From NCBI GenBank assembly GCA_027488935.1, contig JAIYAP010000003.1, positions 62,001-126,000 of the forward strand: DNA of 64,000 nucleotides, in the 5' to 3' direction. Below, piece by piece: positions 46,796-54,586 of this stretch (position 1 is its first letter; each line of letters starts with the position of its first letter). Origin of the DNA: Saprospiraceae bacterium (GTDB lineage Bacteria; Bacteroidota; Bacteroidia; Chitinophagales; Saprospiraceae). The position numbers and the translations under genes were made by a program. The notes below the pieces were generated by a model. It worked only from the letters and a program-made list of their open reading frames with translations. It had not been told where the DNA came from and made no database searches.

Positions 46796-47004
46796 GCAAA
46801 ATAATACACGTTCCCGGAGGAACCATAACGATGGCAGAATCCCAAGCAATATGCCCGTATTGCGAACATAAATTTCCGTTTGACTTCATTGAAAAAAAAT
46901 GGACTAGACAGGAAAAGCAATTTATTAAAATAAAGTGCTCATGCGGTAAAAAAGTGGGCATAACATTGGATTATCGGGGTGACTTTGTTGCCTATGACCT
47001 TTAA
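46792..47004 (+). CDS. Small zinc-finger-like protein
   Basis: 70 residues from ATG 46792 (MSKIIHVPGGTITMAESQAI). Two metal pairs, CPYCEHKF and KCSCGKK, form a treble-clef or ribbon site. Coupled to the upstream gene by a 4-bp overlap. Confidence 0.65.
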   Translation: MSKIIHVPGGTITMAESQAICPYCEHKFPFDFIEKKWTRQEKQFIKIKCSCGKKVGITLDYRGDFVAYDL

Positions 47005-47021
47005 ACCTAAAATCTTTAAAA

Positions 47022-47474
47022 ATGAATAACTCAACTATATTTGAAAAATATTGCCAAGACTTTATTTTAAAGTCTGATTTGATTGCTCGTTTAGACTGGT
47101 TTATTGAACAAGCAAAAGAAGCACAAGAGAGTTTTAAACTACATGGTATGCCAAATTCTGAATTATCTTCTTCGGCAATGGCTATGGCTTATGAACAGGT
47201 AAAAAGGTGGTCAACAGAAGAAATTATGACCCGCTTATGGATAAGTTTTTCGGATGAATTACCCGATGAAAATGAAACCGTTTGGCTTTACAATGAAGGA
47301 AATAAATTTGTCGCTTTAGGTTGCCGCGTATGGACCGGAGAAGATGGTGGATGGCTTTACGCTTTATCAAACGGAAATATTTACAATGAATCCGGCAAAA
47401 TAGTATCCGAATGTGAAGTGGATGATGATTACGAGTTTACCCATTGGAGTAGATTGCCCGCTTTACCTTGTTAA
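47022..47474 (+). CDS. DUF551-domain phage protein
   Basis: 150 residues. The C-terminal half (about 73-150) fits DUF551: WISFSDELPDENETVWLYNE ... DDYEFTHWSRLPALPC. DUF551 proteins occur mostly in phages and prophages; role unknown. Supports the viral nature of this region. Confidence 0.75.
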   Translation: MNNSTIFEKYCQDFILKSDLIARLDWFIEQAKEAQESFKLHGMPNSELSSSAMAMAYEQVKRWSTEEIMTRLWISFSDELPDENETVWLYNEGNKFVALGCRVWTGEDGGWLYALSNGNIYNESGKIVSECEVDDDYEFTHWSRLPALPC

Positions 47475-47495
47475 CTAATCACAAAATTCAACAAA

Positions 47496-47927
47496 ATGAA
47501 AATTTGGGGTATTCACAAAAAATATCATGGTCTTTCCTGGTTTGAGAACTTCATAGGCGGGCATGTTTCGATTGGACCAATTACCATTTTTGGGGCAAAC
47601 GCGATGTGTTGGACTGTCAATATTAGTACCAAGTGGGGTTATTTGTGTTTTACACTTCCGGTAATGGCTCGATGGCGCATTAATTCACGTGGGCAAAAGT
47701 GGTGGCAGTGGTATATCTACTTATCGCCCAATGGTACACCGTGGGCCTCAACCTTTTACCGAGGTTCTGATAAAAATGAAGTTATTAGGGCAAAGATCAG
47801 GAAAAGAAATTTTGGGCATGGATTTGATACAAACAAATTCAACAATGAATTATACACCTTAAACCAAAAATTTGATGGGTTTATAATTAGCGAATATGAT
47901 GTTGAATGCTTTGGTCACAAAGAATAA
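47496..47927 (+). CDS. Hypothetical protein, end of early operon
   Basis: 143 residues, aromatic-rich (MKIWGIHKKYHGLSWFENFI; WQWYIYLSPNGTPW). No family recognised. It is the last rightward gene before the leftward units; the bidirectional terminator at 48125-48157 lies ahead. Confidence 0.65.
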   Translation: MKIWGIHKKYHGLSWFENFIGGHVSIGPITIFGANAMCWTVNISTKWGYLCFTLPVMARWRINSRGQKWWQWYIYLSPNGTPWASTFYRGSDKNEVIRAKIRKRNFGHGFDTNKFNNELYTLNQKFDGFIISEYDVECFGHKE

Positions 47928-47928
47928 T

Positions 47929-48105
47929 TCATTGCTTTACTTCATTTTCCTTGCCTTTGTGATCCAATGCCTTCTCCATCGCCATACCCACCCTACCCCA
48001 TGCACTTTGCAGCATTGCTTTAGGCGCTGCTTGCTTCAAAATATCATCGTAGTTGGATGTAGTCCCAGTGATGAAGCCTGGTAACTTAAAAGTGAATTTG
48101 ACCAT
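47929..48105 (-). CDS. Possible small protein
   Basis: 58 residues from ATG 48105 (MVKFTFKLPGFITGTTSNYD). Reads like a real protein, but it starts only 20 bp beyond a terminator and is convergent with the early operon, leaving 1 bp between stops. Expression would need readthrough. Confidence 0.4.
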   Translation of the reverse strand: MVKFTFKLPGFITGTTSNYDDILKQAAPKAMLQSAWGRVGMAMEKALDHKGKENEVKQ

Positions 48106-48124
48106 GGTGTAGTAAGTATGATTT

Positions 48125-48157
48125 AAAAAAAGCCCCGTGGTGATCACGAGGCTTTTT
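48125..48157. terminator. Bidirectional terminator
   Basis: AGCCCCGTG and CACGAGGCT pair (one mismatch) around TGATC-like loop; A-run on one side, T-run (TTTTTTG) on the other. It can end the early rightward operon and the leftward gene 48171-48593. Confidence 0.8.
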
Positions 48158-48170
48158 TGTTTATTGAGGG

Positions 48171-48593
48171 TTAATTTTTAACGTATCCATTTGTCAAAAG
48201 CCAAACCTCAATAGATGGAAAGGTCCGTCGAATTACATCGTAAGTTAAAGAGCCTAAACCCTTCCCATATATTTTAGCATTTGAAGCATAAGCAAAGATG
48301 ATAATTATAGCCAAAGATCCCCAAATATAGGATTGTTGGTTTTGGCCTTTTTGTAATTTAACGTAGGAAAAGTATAGTGAAATAAATAATAAAACAGGAA
48401 TTAACAAAATAACTGAATAAAATACAATTTTTTTATTTTGAACGCCTTTTTGATGTTCTAACATACGTTGCTTTTCGGCTTCAATTTTTTCTTTTTCATC
48501 TTTTAGTTCTGCTTCTGTTTTAACTTTTGCAGAATCATATTTTACAATAATTGGGGACTTCCCACTCGTGAAAATTGGGGACGTTTCTGTCAT
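48171..48593 (-). CDS. Membrane protein with coiled coil
   Basis: 140 residues. A charged helix (AELKDEKEKIEAEKQRMLEH, about 27-47) precedes two transmembrane helices (FYSVILLIPVLLFISLYFSY and YIWGSLAIIIIFAYASN). Single-gene unit with its own promoter and terminator. Unknown role. Confidence 0.65.
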   Translation of the reverse strand: MTETSPIFTSGKSPIIVKYDSAKVKTEAELKDEKEKIEAEKQRMLEHQKGVQNKKIVFYSVILLIPVLLFISLYFSYVKLQKGQNQQSYIWGSLAIIIIFAYASNAKIYGKGLGSLTYDVIRRTFPSIEVWLLTNGYVKN

Positions 48594-48667
48594 GATTTTT
48601 GAGGTTTTGTTTTGAGGAGTTTACACCGTAAAAAAATTACGGATGGTTTTGAGTTCATTTATTGTTG

Positions 48668-48698
48668 CAAATATACTTGGTTTTGTTTGTTTTACAAA
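48668..48698 (-). promoter_or_regulatory. Promoter of the 48171-48593 gene
   Basis: Minus strand: TTTG (48695-48698), 19-bp spacer, TATATTTG (48668-48675). Exact consensus, 75 bp before the start codon. The -7 box overlaps GTTGCAAATA, which resembles the shared element box. Confidence 0.75.
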
Positions 48699-48701
48699 AC
48701 A

Positions 48702-48730
48702 GGGAGCCTTCAGCATGGCTAAAGACTCCC
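48702..48730 (-). terminator. Terminator of the 48743-49445 unit
   Basis: Read leftward: GGGAGTCTT and AAGGCTCCC pair with one G-U, with a short loop, and T-rich GTTTTGT follows. It lies 13 bp past the stop of the 48743 gene. Confidence 0.7.
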
Positions 48731-48742
48731 CTATTCGTATCA

Positions 48743-49087
48743 TTAATCGTTGTGCTTTATGGCTTTTTGCCCTGCGGCGATCAAGAGCGCATTAAGTCCC
48801 AAGCGTTCTCGAGCACTTAATTTGAACGCTTTCCCTGGTGCTGGCCAGTTGCTTGTATTGCGGTATAACCATATCAGGTAGTGCATGCCCGCCATAAATT
48901 CGCCTACATTCACCGGGTTTTTAGCCGCAATTGTGGCGCCGATCACTTTCAGTTTTTCGCGCAACTTGTTTTGCGCTTCCAGTACCGTAATTTTCTCAAA
49001 TTGTACGCCGTGTTCTTTCAGTGCCGGACGGTCGTAGTCTACATCAAGCGGTTGCCGTCCTTTTTTCGATTTAGGATTGAGCGTCAT
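48743..49087 (-). CDS. Hypothetical protein
   Basis: 114 residues from ATG 49087 (MTLNPKSKKGRQPLDVDYDR). Helical, with FMAGMHYLIWLYRNTSNWP and a basic end. The ATG overlaps the end of the upstream gene by 17 bp, so a longer start at 49114 is less likely. Unknown. Confidence 0.65.
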   Translation of the reverse strand: MTLNPKSKKGRQPLDVDYDRPALKEHGVQFEKITVLEAQNKLREKLKVIGATIAAKNPVNVGEFMAGMHYLIWLYRNTSNWPAPGKAFKLSARERLGLNALLIAAGQKAIKHND

Positions 49088-49445
49088 GGCTTCCCGATTG
49101 AGCAGGCTGCGCAAGTGGTTGGTGTATGCTCATGTGTCCCTGATTGTAATGCTGCACATACTTGAGGTACTGTGCATGCAATTCAATCACAAACTGCACC
49201 ATGATTTGATTGGCATACACCCGGTCAAATACTTCGGGTTCGTTCATTGCACAACGATCACCCATCCATTCAGACGGATCCAGTTGTTGATTCAGGCTTT
49301 CATGCAGGTACCTTACCCACTCCTGCGGGGTATTGTACTCATAAAAATCCTCAATACATTGAAAAAATGATAGCCGGTTGCTATCCAGGTGTGCCAGTGA
49401 CGGCGGGATGGTGGCAAGTAGATTGCCGGGTTTGAACATTTCCAT
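49071..49445 (-). CDS. Hypothetical protein
   Basis: 124 residues, MEMFKPGNLLATIPPSLAHL and several Gln/His-rich helices (LKYVQHYNQGHMSIHQP). No family recognised. First gene after the promoter at 49614 with an unusually long leader that contains an 11-bp inverted repeat. Confidence 0.65.
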   Translation of the reverse strand: MEMFKPGNLLATIPPSLAHLDSNRLSFFQCIEDFYEYNTPQEWVRYLHESLNQQLDPSEWMGDRCAMNEPEVFDRVYANQIMVQFVIELHAQYLKYVQHYNQGHMSIHQPLAQPAQSGSHDAQS

Positions 49446-49446
49446 T

Positions 49447-49499
49447 GTGAGTTAGCAATAAATGGAGGTGAAAAAAAGGTACGGTCACTGCTAACTCAC
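49447..49499. promoter_or_regulatory. Inverted repeat GTGAGTTAGCA, operator candidate
   Basis: GTGAGTTAGCA (49447-49457) and TGCTAACTCAC (49489-49499) are perfect 11-bp arms 31 bp apart, directly before the start codon at 49445. A third AGTTAGCA is at 49603-49610, next to the promoter. Typical of sites for a dimeric repressor or an RNA switch in the leader. Confidence 0.6.
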
Positions 49500-49613
49500 T
49501 CGATGTACAAGACAAGGAAAGGAATAGGGACTTACACCCATGTGCCGTACCAGGCTCTTTAATCCAGTCTGTGATTGTGGTATTTATGTACATTTAATCG
49601 TAAGTTAGCACCA

Positions 49614-49644
49614 CAAACATACGGGACTATTGTAAAGATACAAA
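49614..49644 (-). promoter_or_regulatory. Promoter of the 49071-49445 unit
   Basis: Minus strand TTTG (49641-49644), 19-bp spacer, TATGTTTG (49614-49621): exact consensus. The shared element box lies 18 bp further upstream. Confidence 0.75.
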
Positions 49645-49661
49645 AAAATAAATTATATAAG

Positions 49662-49681
49662 AACCTTATTTGCAACGATTA
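49662..49681 (-). promoter_or_regulatory. Shared 20-bp element box
   Basis: Minus strand reads TAATCGTTGCAAATAAGGTT, identical over 20 bp to 38741-38760 on the plus strand. Likely a binding site for an element regulator or an alternative -33 region. Confidence 0.75.
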
Positions 49682-49724
49682 GAAACATATTTTTATGTAA
49701 TATTTATTTTGTGCTGAATAGTAA

Positions 49725-49760
49725 TAAAAAAGCCCCGATACTTTTACGAGTATCGAGGCC
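49725..49760 (-). terminator. Terminator of the lipase gene
   Basis: Leftward: GGCCTCGATACT and AGTATCGGGGCT pair, then a run of six T. 20 bp past the lipase stop codon. Strong rho-independent form. Confidence 0.85.
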
Positions 49761-49780
49761 TGTAAAAATGCAAGGATGCT

Positions 49781-51478
49781 TTATTCTTTGACCAATTTAA
49801 AGGTTTTTGTTCCTGCGGCACATTCTAAAAATACAATATAAGTTCCAGTTGGAAGATTGGAAACGTCCATATATTTTGTAAACCCGTTTGTATTTTCAAA
49901 CGTAAATGTTTCGATCAATTTACCCGTTAAATCGGTCAAGTTTACATTTCCTGTTTCTGGATTTTGAAAAATTGCATTGACGCAAAACTTATCAATTGCC
50001 GGATTTGGGCCTATTGTTGCTTCAAATACAGGCTCGATTGGTTCATTTGCATCGGTTGTGGTGGTCACTGAAAACCGGTGCGGTGATAAATAATCTTCAT
50101 CATCCGGCACAGCGGCAAATTCTAAATAGTAAGTCCCAGGTGTGAGGTATATGCCTTTTTGTACGGTGCTGGCTCCATTGCTTTCCACCTCAAATAAGTT
50201 TTGAAAGGAACTATTTAAGACTTTCATATTGATGCTTTTATTGGTGGGCAACATTAAACCTTTTGCTGTATAATACCCACCCGTAGTCACTTTAAACACA
50301 TAATCGTCATAGTCAATGCTTGGATAAGGCGCTCCCTCCCCTTGTGCCGTAAACGTACCGTAGTAAGTTTTGTTAAAATCTATTTTGTAGGCTCCTGTAA
50401 AATCGTCTGGATCATCCAATAAAAGACTGATTTCAGCAGTGTTTTTTGGCATTTGTATATGAGCTAATAATGAATATGCTGTATTACTAAACCCTTCCAT
50501 AGGAAGATTAACATAATTTGATAATTTTTCTTTTTCATCAGCAACTACCCAGTCTAAAACACCTGAGGAAATGGAATACGCTAATTCAATATTATCAGGA
50601 AATGGATAATTGTTTAATCCATATTCTATAAAGGTATTAAATCCATCACAATCGACATCAGAATTTACAAAATATCCTAATACGCTATCATGCATATAAT
50701 CTAAATCTTCTTCTCCTCCATTTAAAAAAACACCTTTTTCAAAAGAATAAGTATATGATGTTCGTAAGTCTCGAACGGCTTCACTAAATTCATTATAATT
50801 GCTAAAAACAGAAGCAGAAGTAAATGAAAAATTAGAGCCTCCATTTGGCGTACCCATGGTAATCAATTTAGCAACATGATGTTGACCATCGGCTTGCCAA
50901 AATGTTTGATCTTGCACATATTTACGAATAGCAAGTCCCCCCATCGAATGTCCAAACAAAATAACTTTATCTTTGCCGGTAATGGCCATTATATCGGCAA
51001 TTGAATTTCTTACCGCTAAAGCTTGTTTTACAGCAGCACTTTGACTGCTTATATCTCCAGGTGAATCTTGGTTGACATTATTTACTTCAAAATTTATTAT
51101 GTAAAAGTCTCCTGGATTAAATGTATAGATTCCACTTCCAACAAACGAAGCAACATCTTCTTTGCCTTCATCATAAATATTGCACGTACTGTTATTGCCA
51201 TCAAGGTTCAAATTGTATCGCATATACCCACCAAATGAAACGCCTTGTTGTGTGAAAAAGTCTCGGGCCGCTTGCCAGGTATCGCCGTTTCCTGTAAATC
51301 CATGTACAAAAAGTACTGGATAGGGCCATTTGGTAGGTACTACTTCCCTATCCAAATTTAATTGCCCGTTTTTTTCAAATTGGGAATGTACTAAAATTGG
51401 CTTTTGGGCCAATATCGTAGTTTGTGAAAAGAATACCGCGATAAGTACGGCGAAAGCAATGGTTTTTTTACTGTTCAT
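49781..51478 (-). CDS. T9SS-exported lipase / alpha-beta hydrolase (cargo)
   Basis: 565 residues from ATG 51478 (MNSKKTIAFAVLIAVFFSQT), preferred to 51622 because it gives a signal peptide and lies after a terminator. Lipase fold: oxyanion region VLFVHGFTGNGDTWQ, nucleophile elbow VILFGHSMGGLAIRKY (Ser about 180), KLITMGTPNGGS. A later region (about 380-480) is like a pre-peptidase beta-sandwich, and the last 85 residues are a T9SS sorting domain (GPNPAIDKF ... GTYIVFLECAAG). It probably cleaves lipid or phospholipid outside the cell. It is a monocistronic host-type gene inside the viral element, thus a cargo gene. Confidence 0.88.
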   Translation of the reverse strand: MNSKKTIAFAVLIAVFFSQTTILAQKPILVHSQFEKNGQLNLDREVVPTKWPYPVLFVHGFTGNGDTWQAARDFFTQQGVSFGGYMRYNLNLDGNNSTCNIYDEGKEDVASFVGSGIYTFNPGDFYIINFEVNNVNQDSPGDISSQSAAVKQALAVRNSIADIMAITGKDKVILFGHSMGGLAIRKYVQDQTFWQADGQHHVAKLITMGTPNGGSNFSFTSASVFSNYNEFSEAVRDLRTSYTYSFEKGVFLNGGEEDLDYMHDSVLGYFVNSDVDCDGFNTFIEYGLNNYPFPDNIELAYSISSGVLDWVVADEKEKLSNYVNLPMEGFSNTAYSLLAHIQMPKNTAEISLLLDDPDDFTGAYKIDFNKTYYGTFTAQGEGAPYPSIDYDDYVFKVTTGGYYTAKGLMLPTNKSINMKVLNSSFQNLFEVESNGASTVQKGIYLTPGTYYLEFAAVPDDEDYLSPHRFSVTTTTDANEPIEPVFEATIGPNPAIDKFCVNAIFQNPETGNVNLTDLTGKLIETFTFENTNGFTKYMDVSNLPTGTYIVFLECAAGTKTFKLVKE

Positions 51479-51554
51479 TTTTGCCAGTTTTTTGAATGTG
51501 TGAATAATGCAACAAAGATTAAAAAACACGGTCCAAAAAACAAAAGGTACGGGC

Positions 51555-51590
51555 AAAAAAAAGTCCCGATTGTTTACAGACAACCGGGAC
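51555..51590 (-). terminator. Terminator of the 51637-54322 operon
   Basis: Leftward: GTCCCGGTTGT and ACAATCGGGAC pair (one mismatch) followed by eight T (51562 down to 51555). It separates the leftward operon from the lipase gene, which must have its own promoter; a near-consensus TTTG-N20-AATCTTTG lies just after it. Confidence 0.85.
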
Positions 51591-51636
51591 GCGACCTTTA
51601 GTACACTTGCACTGGTGAGCACCAGTGGTAAAACGG

Positions 51637-51963
51637 CTACTCGTTTGCAACCGCTTTAATTTTCTTGAAAATATCAATGGATACTTTGTTTTTTAACTTC
51701 AAATCGGGCAATTTTAGTTCCTTGCCGGTATTTTTTACGATTCCTTGATAATAAGCGCATGCCCTATGGAAGCACTTGCTTTGTTCGAGGTCTTTCTGCA
51801 TGATGCGGCAGTCTGCAATTCTTGCCTTTAGTCGGGAAAGCGCCACTTTGGCGCTGATTACTTCCCTCTTATCACTCCCCCACTCAAAAACGATTAGTCC
51901 ATTTTTGATTTTGGCTAAGTCCGTTTGAATAACGACGGCACCGCCGCTTTCAAACGGAGCCAT
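51637..51963 (-). CDS. Hypothetical protein
   Basis: 108 residues, basic and helical (SRLKARIADCRIMQKDLEQS). Starts inside the previous gene (49-bp overlap). No family recognised. Last gene of the leftward operon. Confidence 0.6.
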   Translation of the reverse strand: MAPFESGGAVVIQTDLAKIKNGLIVFEWGSDKREVISAKVALSRLKARIADCRIMQKDLEQSKCFHRACAYYQGIVKNTGKELKLPDLKLKNKVSIDIFKKIKAVANE

Positions 51964-52244
51964 ATCATACGAAGGAATCCTGGTCTGCGGTTGCCCAATA
52001 ATGCTGGCACGTCCACTGGAATTGGATTTTTTTTTTGCTCAAATTCAGTGGCAGGTTGATCGTTCACCGCAACTTTAAACGTATGCGAAGGATTGCTTTC
52101 CTGCTCAATTAAGGCATTGAGTTTATTTTGAGCATTGGCAATGCCTTGTTTGATAACGATTTTAATTTGATCGGTGGCATATTCATTAGTAAGGCCTTCT
52201 TTCGCCTCTTTAATGTATTGGATGAGTTCTTCTTTAGTATGCAT
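51915..52244 (-). CDS. Hypothetical protein
   Basis: 109 residues from ATG 52244 (MHTKEELIQYIKEAKEGLTN). Helical N-terminus, Pro-rich middle, hydrophobic end (FLRMIWLRLKAAVPSLF) that may touch membrane. Overlaps the upstream gene by 11 bp. Confidence 0.6.
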   Translation of the reverse strand: MHTKEELIQYIKEAKEGLTNEYATDQIKIVIKQGIANAQNKLNALIEQESNPSHTFKVAVNDQPATEFEQKKNPIPVDVPALLGNRRPGFLRMIWLRLKAAVPSLFKRT

Positions 52245-53715
52245 GGCCAACTGTTTTTTGCAAAATGTTTATTAATTGATCAATTTCAACTTTATTATCC
52301 ACGAGTGATCGTGTCAATAAAAGCACGTCAATTAGTTTTAAAATCATTGCTTCTACCCCACTTCCGGTAGTAAAATTACGCGTTTCATGCGTAAATGCGG
52401 CGCTTTCTGGTGTATTTTTTTGAGTTACGTTTGGGTCAAAAAAAAAGCGCTCATGGTTCTTGTCGGCTTGCCATAACCCTGAATTTTCGAATGCTAGTTT
52501 GGCGGTTTTTAGCACTTTCAGGCAATGGCGTACATCTTCCAATCTTTGTGCGTTGAAGCCATAATAAATTGCCATTTCGTTACATCCCTGATTATCAAGG
52601 ATAAAACGATACACATCGCGGCAAAGGCCGGTTTTTGCCTGTTCTAATGCTTTTAAACTGGTCAGCCCACGGACCTCCTCCTCCGGCATCCAGTCATAGA
52701 TGCGGGCTTTGGCTTTCCAAAGCATGTTCGACATACCATTTCCTAGGGTTTGTGCAATGGCCAGCACCGGGTTCCCGCCTTCCGGGTGTACTTCGTCATA
52801 CACCAAGGCGCGAAACGCTTTGAATCCATGGCACAAATGCCATAGAAGCATTGCTGCCAAGTAAATAAAGAATAGTCCCCCTTTGTGTTGCTCTATTTTG
52901 GTTTCGTATTTATGCTGATTTTCCGTATTGATGGTATCTGCAACTGCCGTTTTTACCGCAACGGCGCTGCTTTGTGATGCGAGCACTTCTGCCAGTGCGG
53001 CTTGTTTTTTTGCCACGTCTGATTTCTTAGCAACGAATTGTGCTTTTCTCAATTTTCGCGCATCCTCCAGACCTGCAAGTTTTTTACCAATCAACTTCAC
53101 CTCATTGATAGCCCATTTTTGCCCACTGATTTGCGTTTTGCGGGCCTCAAGTGTGCGCCGCTGCTTTGATATGTCGGCATCCACACTTCGATCCCAAGCA
53201 GTCTTTTCAGCCGCCTCAGCCGCCTTTTCGGCCTCTACGGCTTGGTTGGCGGTTTTGATAATGAAGTCATGCGGCGTTTTGTCCACTTTGACCACTTCTT
53301 CCTTTTTTGTGGCTTTTTCGGCCAGGAACTCATTACCACGGGTATTCGCCACAAAGTCCACGTACATGATCGTCGCGGTTATACCCAGGCACACCACCCC
53401 CAAAAAGTAATCAGGGTTGGATACCTTTTGATGCTGGTTTGTTGCAATGGTTTGCCGTCCCGCAAATATGGCAGCGATCATTCGGGTAGAAAAATGTACC
53501 GAAACACTGTTCAGCCCTTGCACCAATAGCGCAATAGCCGCGCCTATAATGTAGGAAAGTTCCGGGTATTGGGGTTCCAGCATTTTCTGGATGCCATATA
53601 CGCTTCCTAACCAAACGATTAGAAAGCACATATAACTAATAGCGGGGTTGAGGATTAGCCGGAAGCGGCTGTTGAAGGAAGCCCACCCTAGAGCGTCTTT
53701 TGTTGGAATTGCCAT
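52234..53715 (-). CDS. Polytopic membrane protein with long coiled coil
   Basis: 493 residues. N-terminal transmembrane helices (AISYMCFLIVWLGSVYGIQ; LSYIIGAAIALLVQGLNSV; YFLGVVCLGITATIMYVDF), a 150-residue Ala/Lys/Glu coiled coil (AVEAEKAAEAAEKTAWDRSV ...), another helix (LFFIYLAAMLLWHLCHGF), and a soluble C-terminal part with wHTH-like text (NQGCNEMAIYYGFNAQRLED). No known family. It may span the envelope or organise the membrane for assembly; that is inference. Confidence 0.7.
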   Translation of the reverse strand: MAIPTKDALGWASFNSRFRLILNPAISYMCFLIVWLGSVYGIQKMLEPQYPELSYIIGAAIALLVQGLNSVSVHFSTRMIAAIFAGRQTIATNQHQKVSNPDYFLGVVCLGITATIMYVDFVANTRGNEFLAEKATKKEEVVKVDKTPHDFIIKTANQAVEAEKAAEAAEKTAWDRSVDADISKQRRTLEARKTQISGQKWAINEVKLIGKKLAGLEDARKLRKAQFVAKKSDVAKKQAALAEVLASQSSAVAVKTAVADTINTENQHKYETKIEQHKGGLFFIYLAAMLLWHLCHGFKAFRALVYDEVHPEGGNPVLAIAQTLGNGMSNMLWKAKARIYDWMPEEEVRGLTSLKALEQAKTGLCRDVYRFILDNQGCNEMAIYYGFNAQRLEDVRHCLKVLKTAKLAFENSGLWQADKNHERFFFDPNVTQKNTPESAAFTHETRNFTTGSGVEAMILKLIDVLLLTRSLVDNKVEIDQLINILQKTVGHAY

Positions 53716-53749
53716 TTTTGCCGTATTGATTTTTGAAAATATATTTTAT

Positions 53750-54322
53750 TTAAAATCCTTCTTCTGTTGTTCTTTCGAAGGGAATTTGAGTACTGCTCGA
53801 TGCCGTTTCCTTTACGAAGAACTTACCTATTTCGGCATCGCCAAAATGGTATTCACTTTGCTTTACCGTGTTTTTAATGAACTCAGGTTGTTGAAGGTGA
53901 TCCATTATGTAGGTTCGTACCTGATTGAGCACAGTAGCATCCGGTTCGATTGATTCCGCAAGCATCATTGCCGTAAGCTGCTCAATCATGAATTTCGGGC
54001 CCTGGCGGGTGCGGCGAAACCGGATTTTGGTCCCGACCATCTTTTCTTTCAGCCAGTGCTCATATTCAGCCGCGCAAGGCACTTCTACCCTACTGCCGGT
54101 CAAATCTGAATTTGTCAACATGCTGATGCGCGAAAATCTTAAAGACGTAGGGATTAGCTGGATGATAAACCGTGCCCTTCTTTCGCCGCCTTGGAATGAT
54201 TCCAAGCATCTTAATTCAAATAACCAAAAGCCGGCTACTCCGGTACCCCGAATGCCCTTAAATTCAAGGTGGTGGTTTTTTAGTTTTCGGTCCGAAAAAC
54301 TCATTGTTTTTTGCTGTGTCAT
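53750..54322 (-). CDS. Hypothetical protein, first gene of leftward operon
   Basis: 190 residues from ATG 54322 (MTQQKTMSFSDRKLKNHHLE). Basic; segments such as RRARFIIQLIPTSLRFSRIS and KIRFRRTRQGPKF suggest nucleic-acid or lipid contact. No family. 27 bp after its promoter -7 box. Confidence 0.6.
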   Translation of the reverse strand: MTQQKTMSFSDRKLKNHHLEFKGIRGTGVAGFWLFELRCLESFQGGERRARFIIQLIPTSLRFSRISMLTNSDLTGSRVEVPCAAEYEHWLKEKMVGTKIRFRRTRQGPKFMIEQLTAMMLAESIEPDATVLNQVRTYIMDHLQQPEFIKNTVKQSEYHFGDAEIGKFFVKETASSSTQIPFERTTEEGF

Positions 54323-54349
54323 TTTATTCCCCTTATAAATACGTTTCCA

Positions 54350-54384
54350 CAAAAGTACAAAATAAACTCCTTATGTGCAACGAT
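54350..54384 (-). promoter_or_regulatory. Leftward operon promoter with shared element box
   Basis: Minus strand ATCGTTGCACATAAGG (54369-54384) holds the -33 TTG, then 20 bp, then TACTTTTG (54350-54357), an exact -7 box. The box matches 15 of 16 bases of those at 38743-38758 and 49664-49679. Confidence 0.75.
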
Positions 54385-54389
54385 GCGCA

Positions 54390-54397
54390 TAAATTTG
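54390..54397 (+). promoter_or_regulatory. Possible late promoter -7 box
   Basis: TAAATTTG fits TAnnTTTG, 190 bp before the late operon. No TTTG at the right distance, so an activator would be needed, as expected for a late promoter. Weak. Confidence 0.35.
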
Positions 54398-54462
54398 TAC
54401 GAAAGACATCAAAAAAACCCGAAACGTTTTTGGATGGCTTGCTTTTAAAAATACTCGGTTGT

Positions 54463-54580
54463 TTTTCGGTAAATAATTTTCTACTTTTCGATTAATCGGA
54501 AAATGTACGAAAATGCGGCGAAAAGTAGACGAAAAACAAACGAGGATTTACCGGAAAATAGAATATTTCTTACCGAAAAT
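54463..54580. repeat. Repeat array before the late operon
   Basis: TTACCGAAAA-like words: TTTTCGGTAAAT (54463-54474, reverse), TTTACCGGAAAAT (54548-54560) and CTTACCGAAAATT (54569-54581). Also a perfect inverted pair CTACTTTTCG (54481-54490)/CGAAAAGTAG (54519-54528) and the palindrome-like TTTTCGATTAATCGGAAAA (54485-54503). Probably binding sites that control late genes. Confidence 0.65.
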
Positions 54581-54586
54581 TAACCG

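Larger units (their letters stand above)
49446..49780. other. Gene-free control region
   Basis: Holds a terminator (49725-49760), the shared element box (49662-49681), a promoter (49614-49644) and three AGTTAGCA sites. A 70-codon frame from 49593 leftward (MYINTTITDWIKEPGTAHGC) starts just after the promoter but overlaps the next gene; it could be a leader peptide, weakly supported. Confidence 0.55.
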
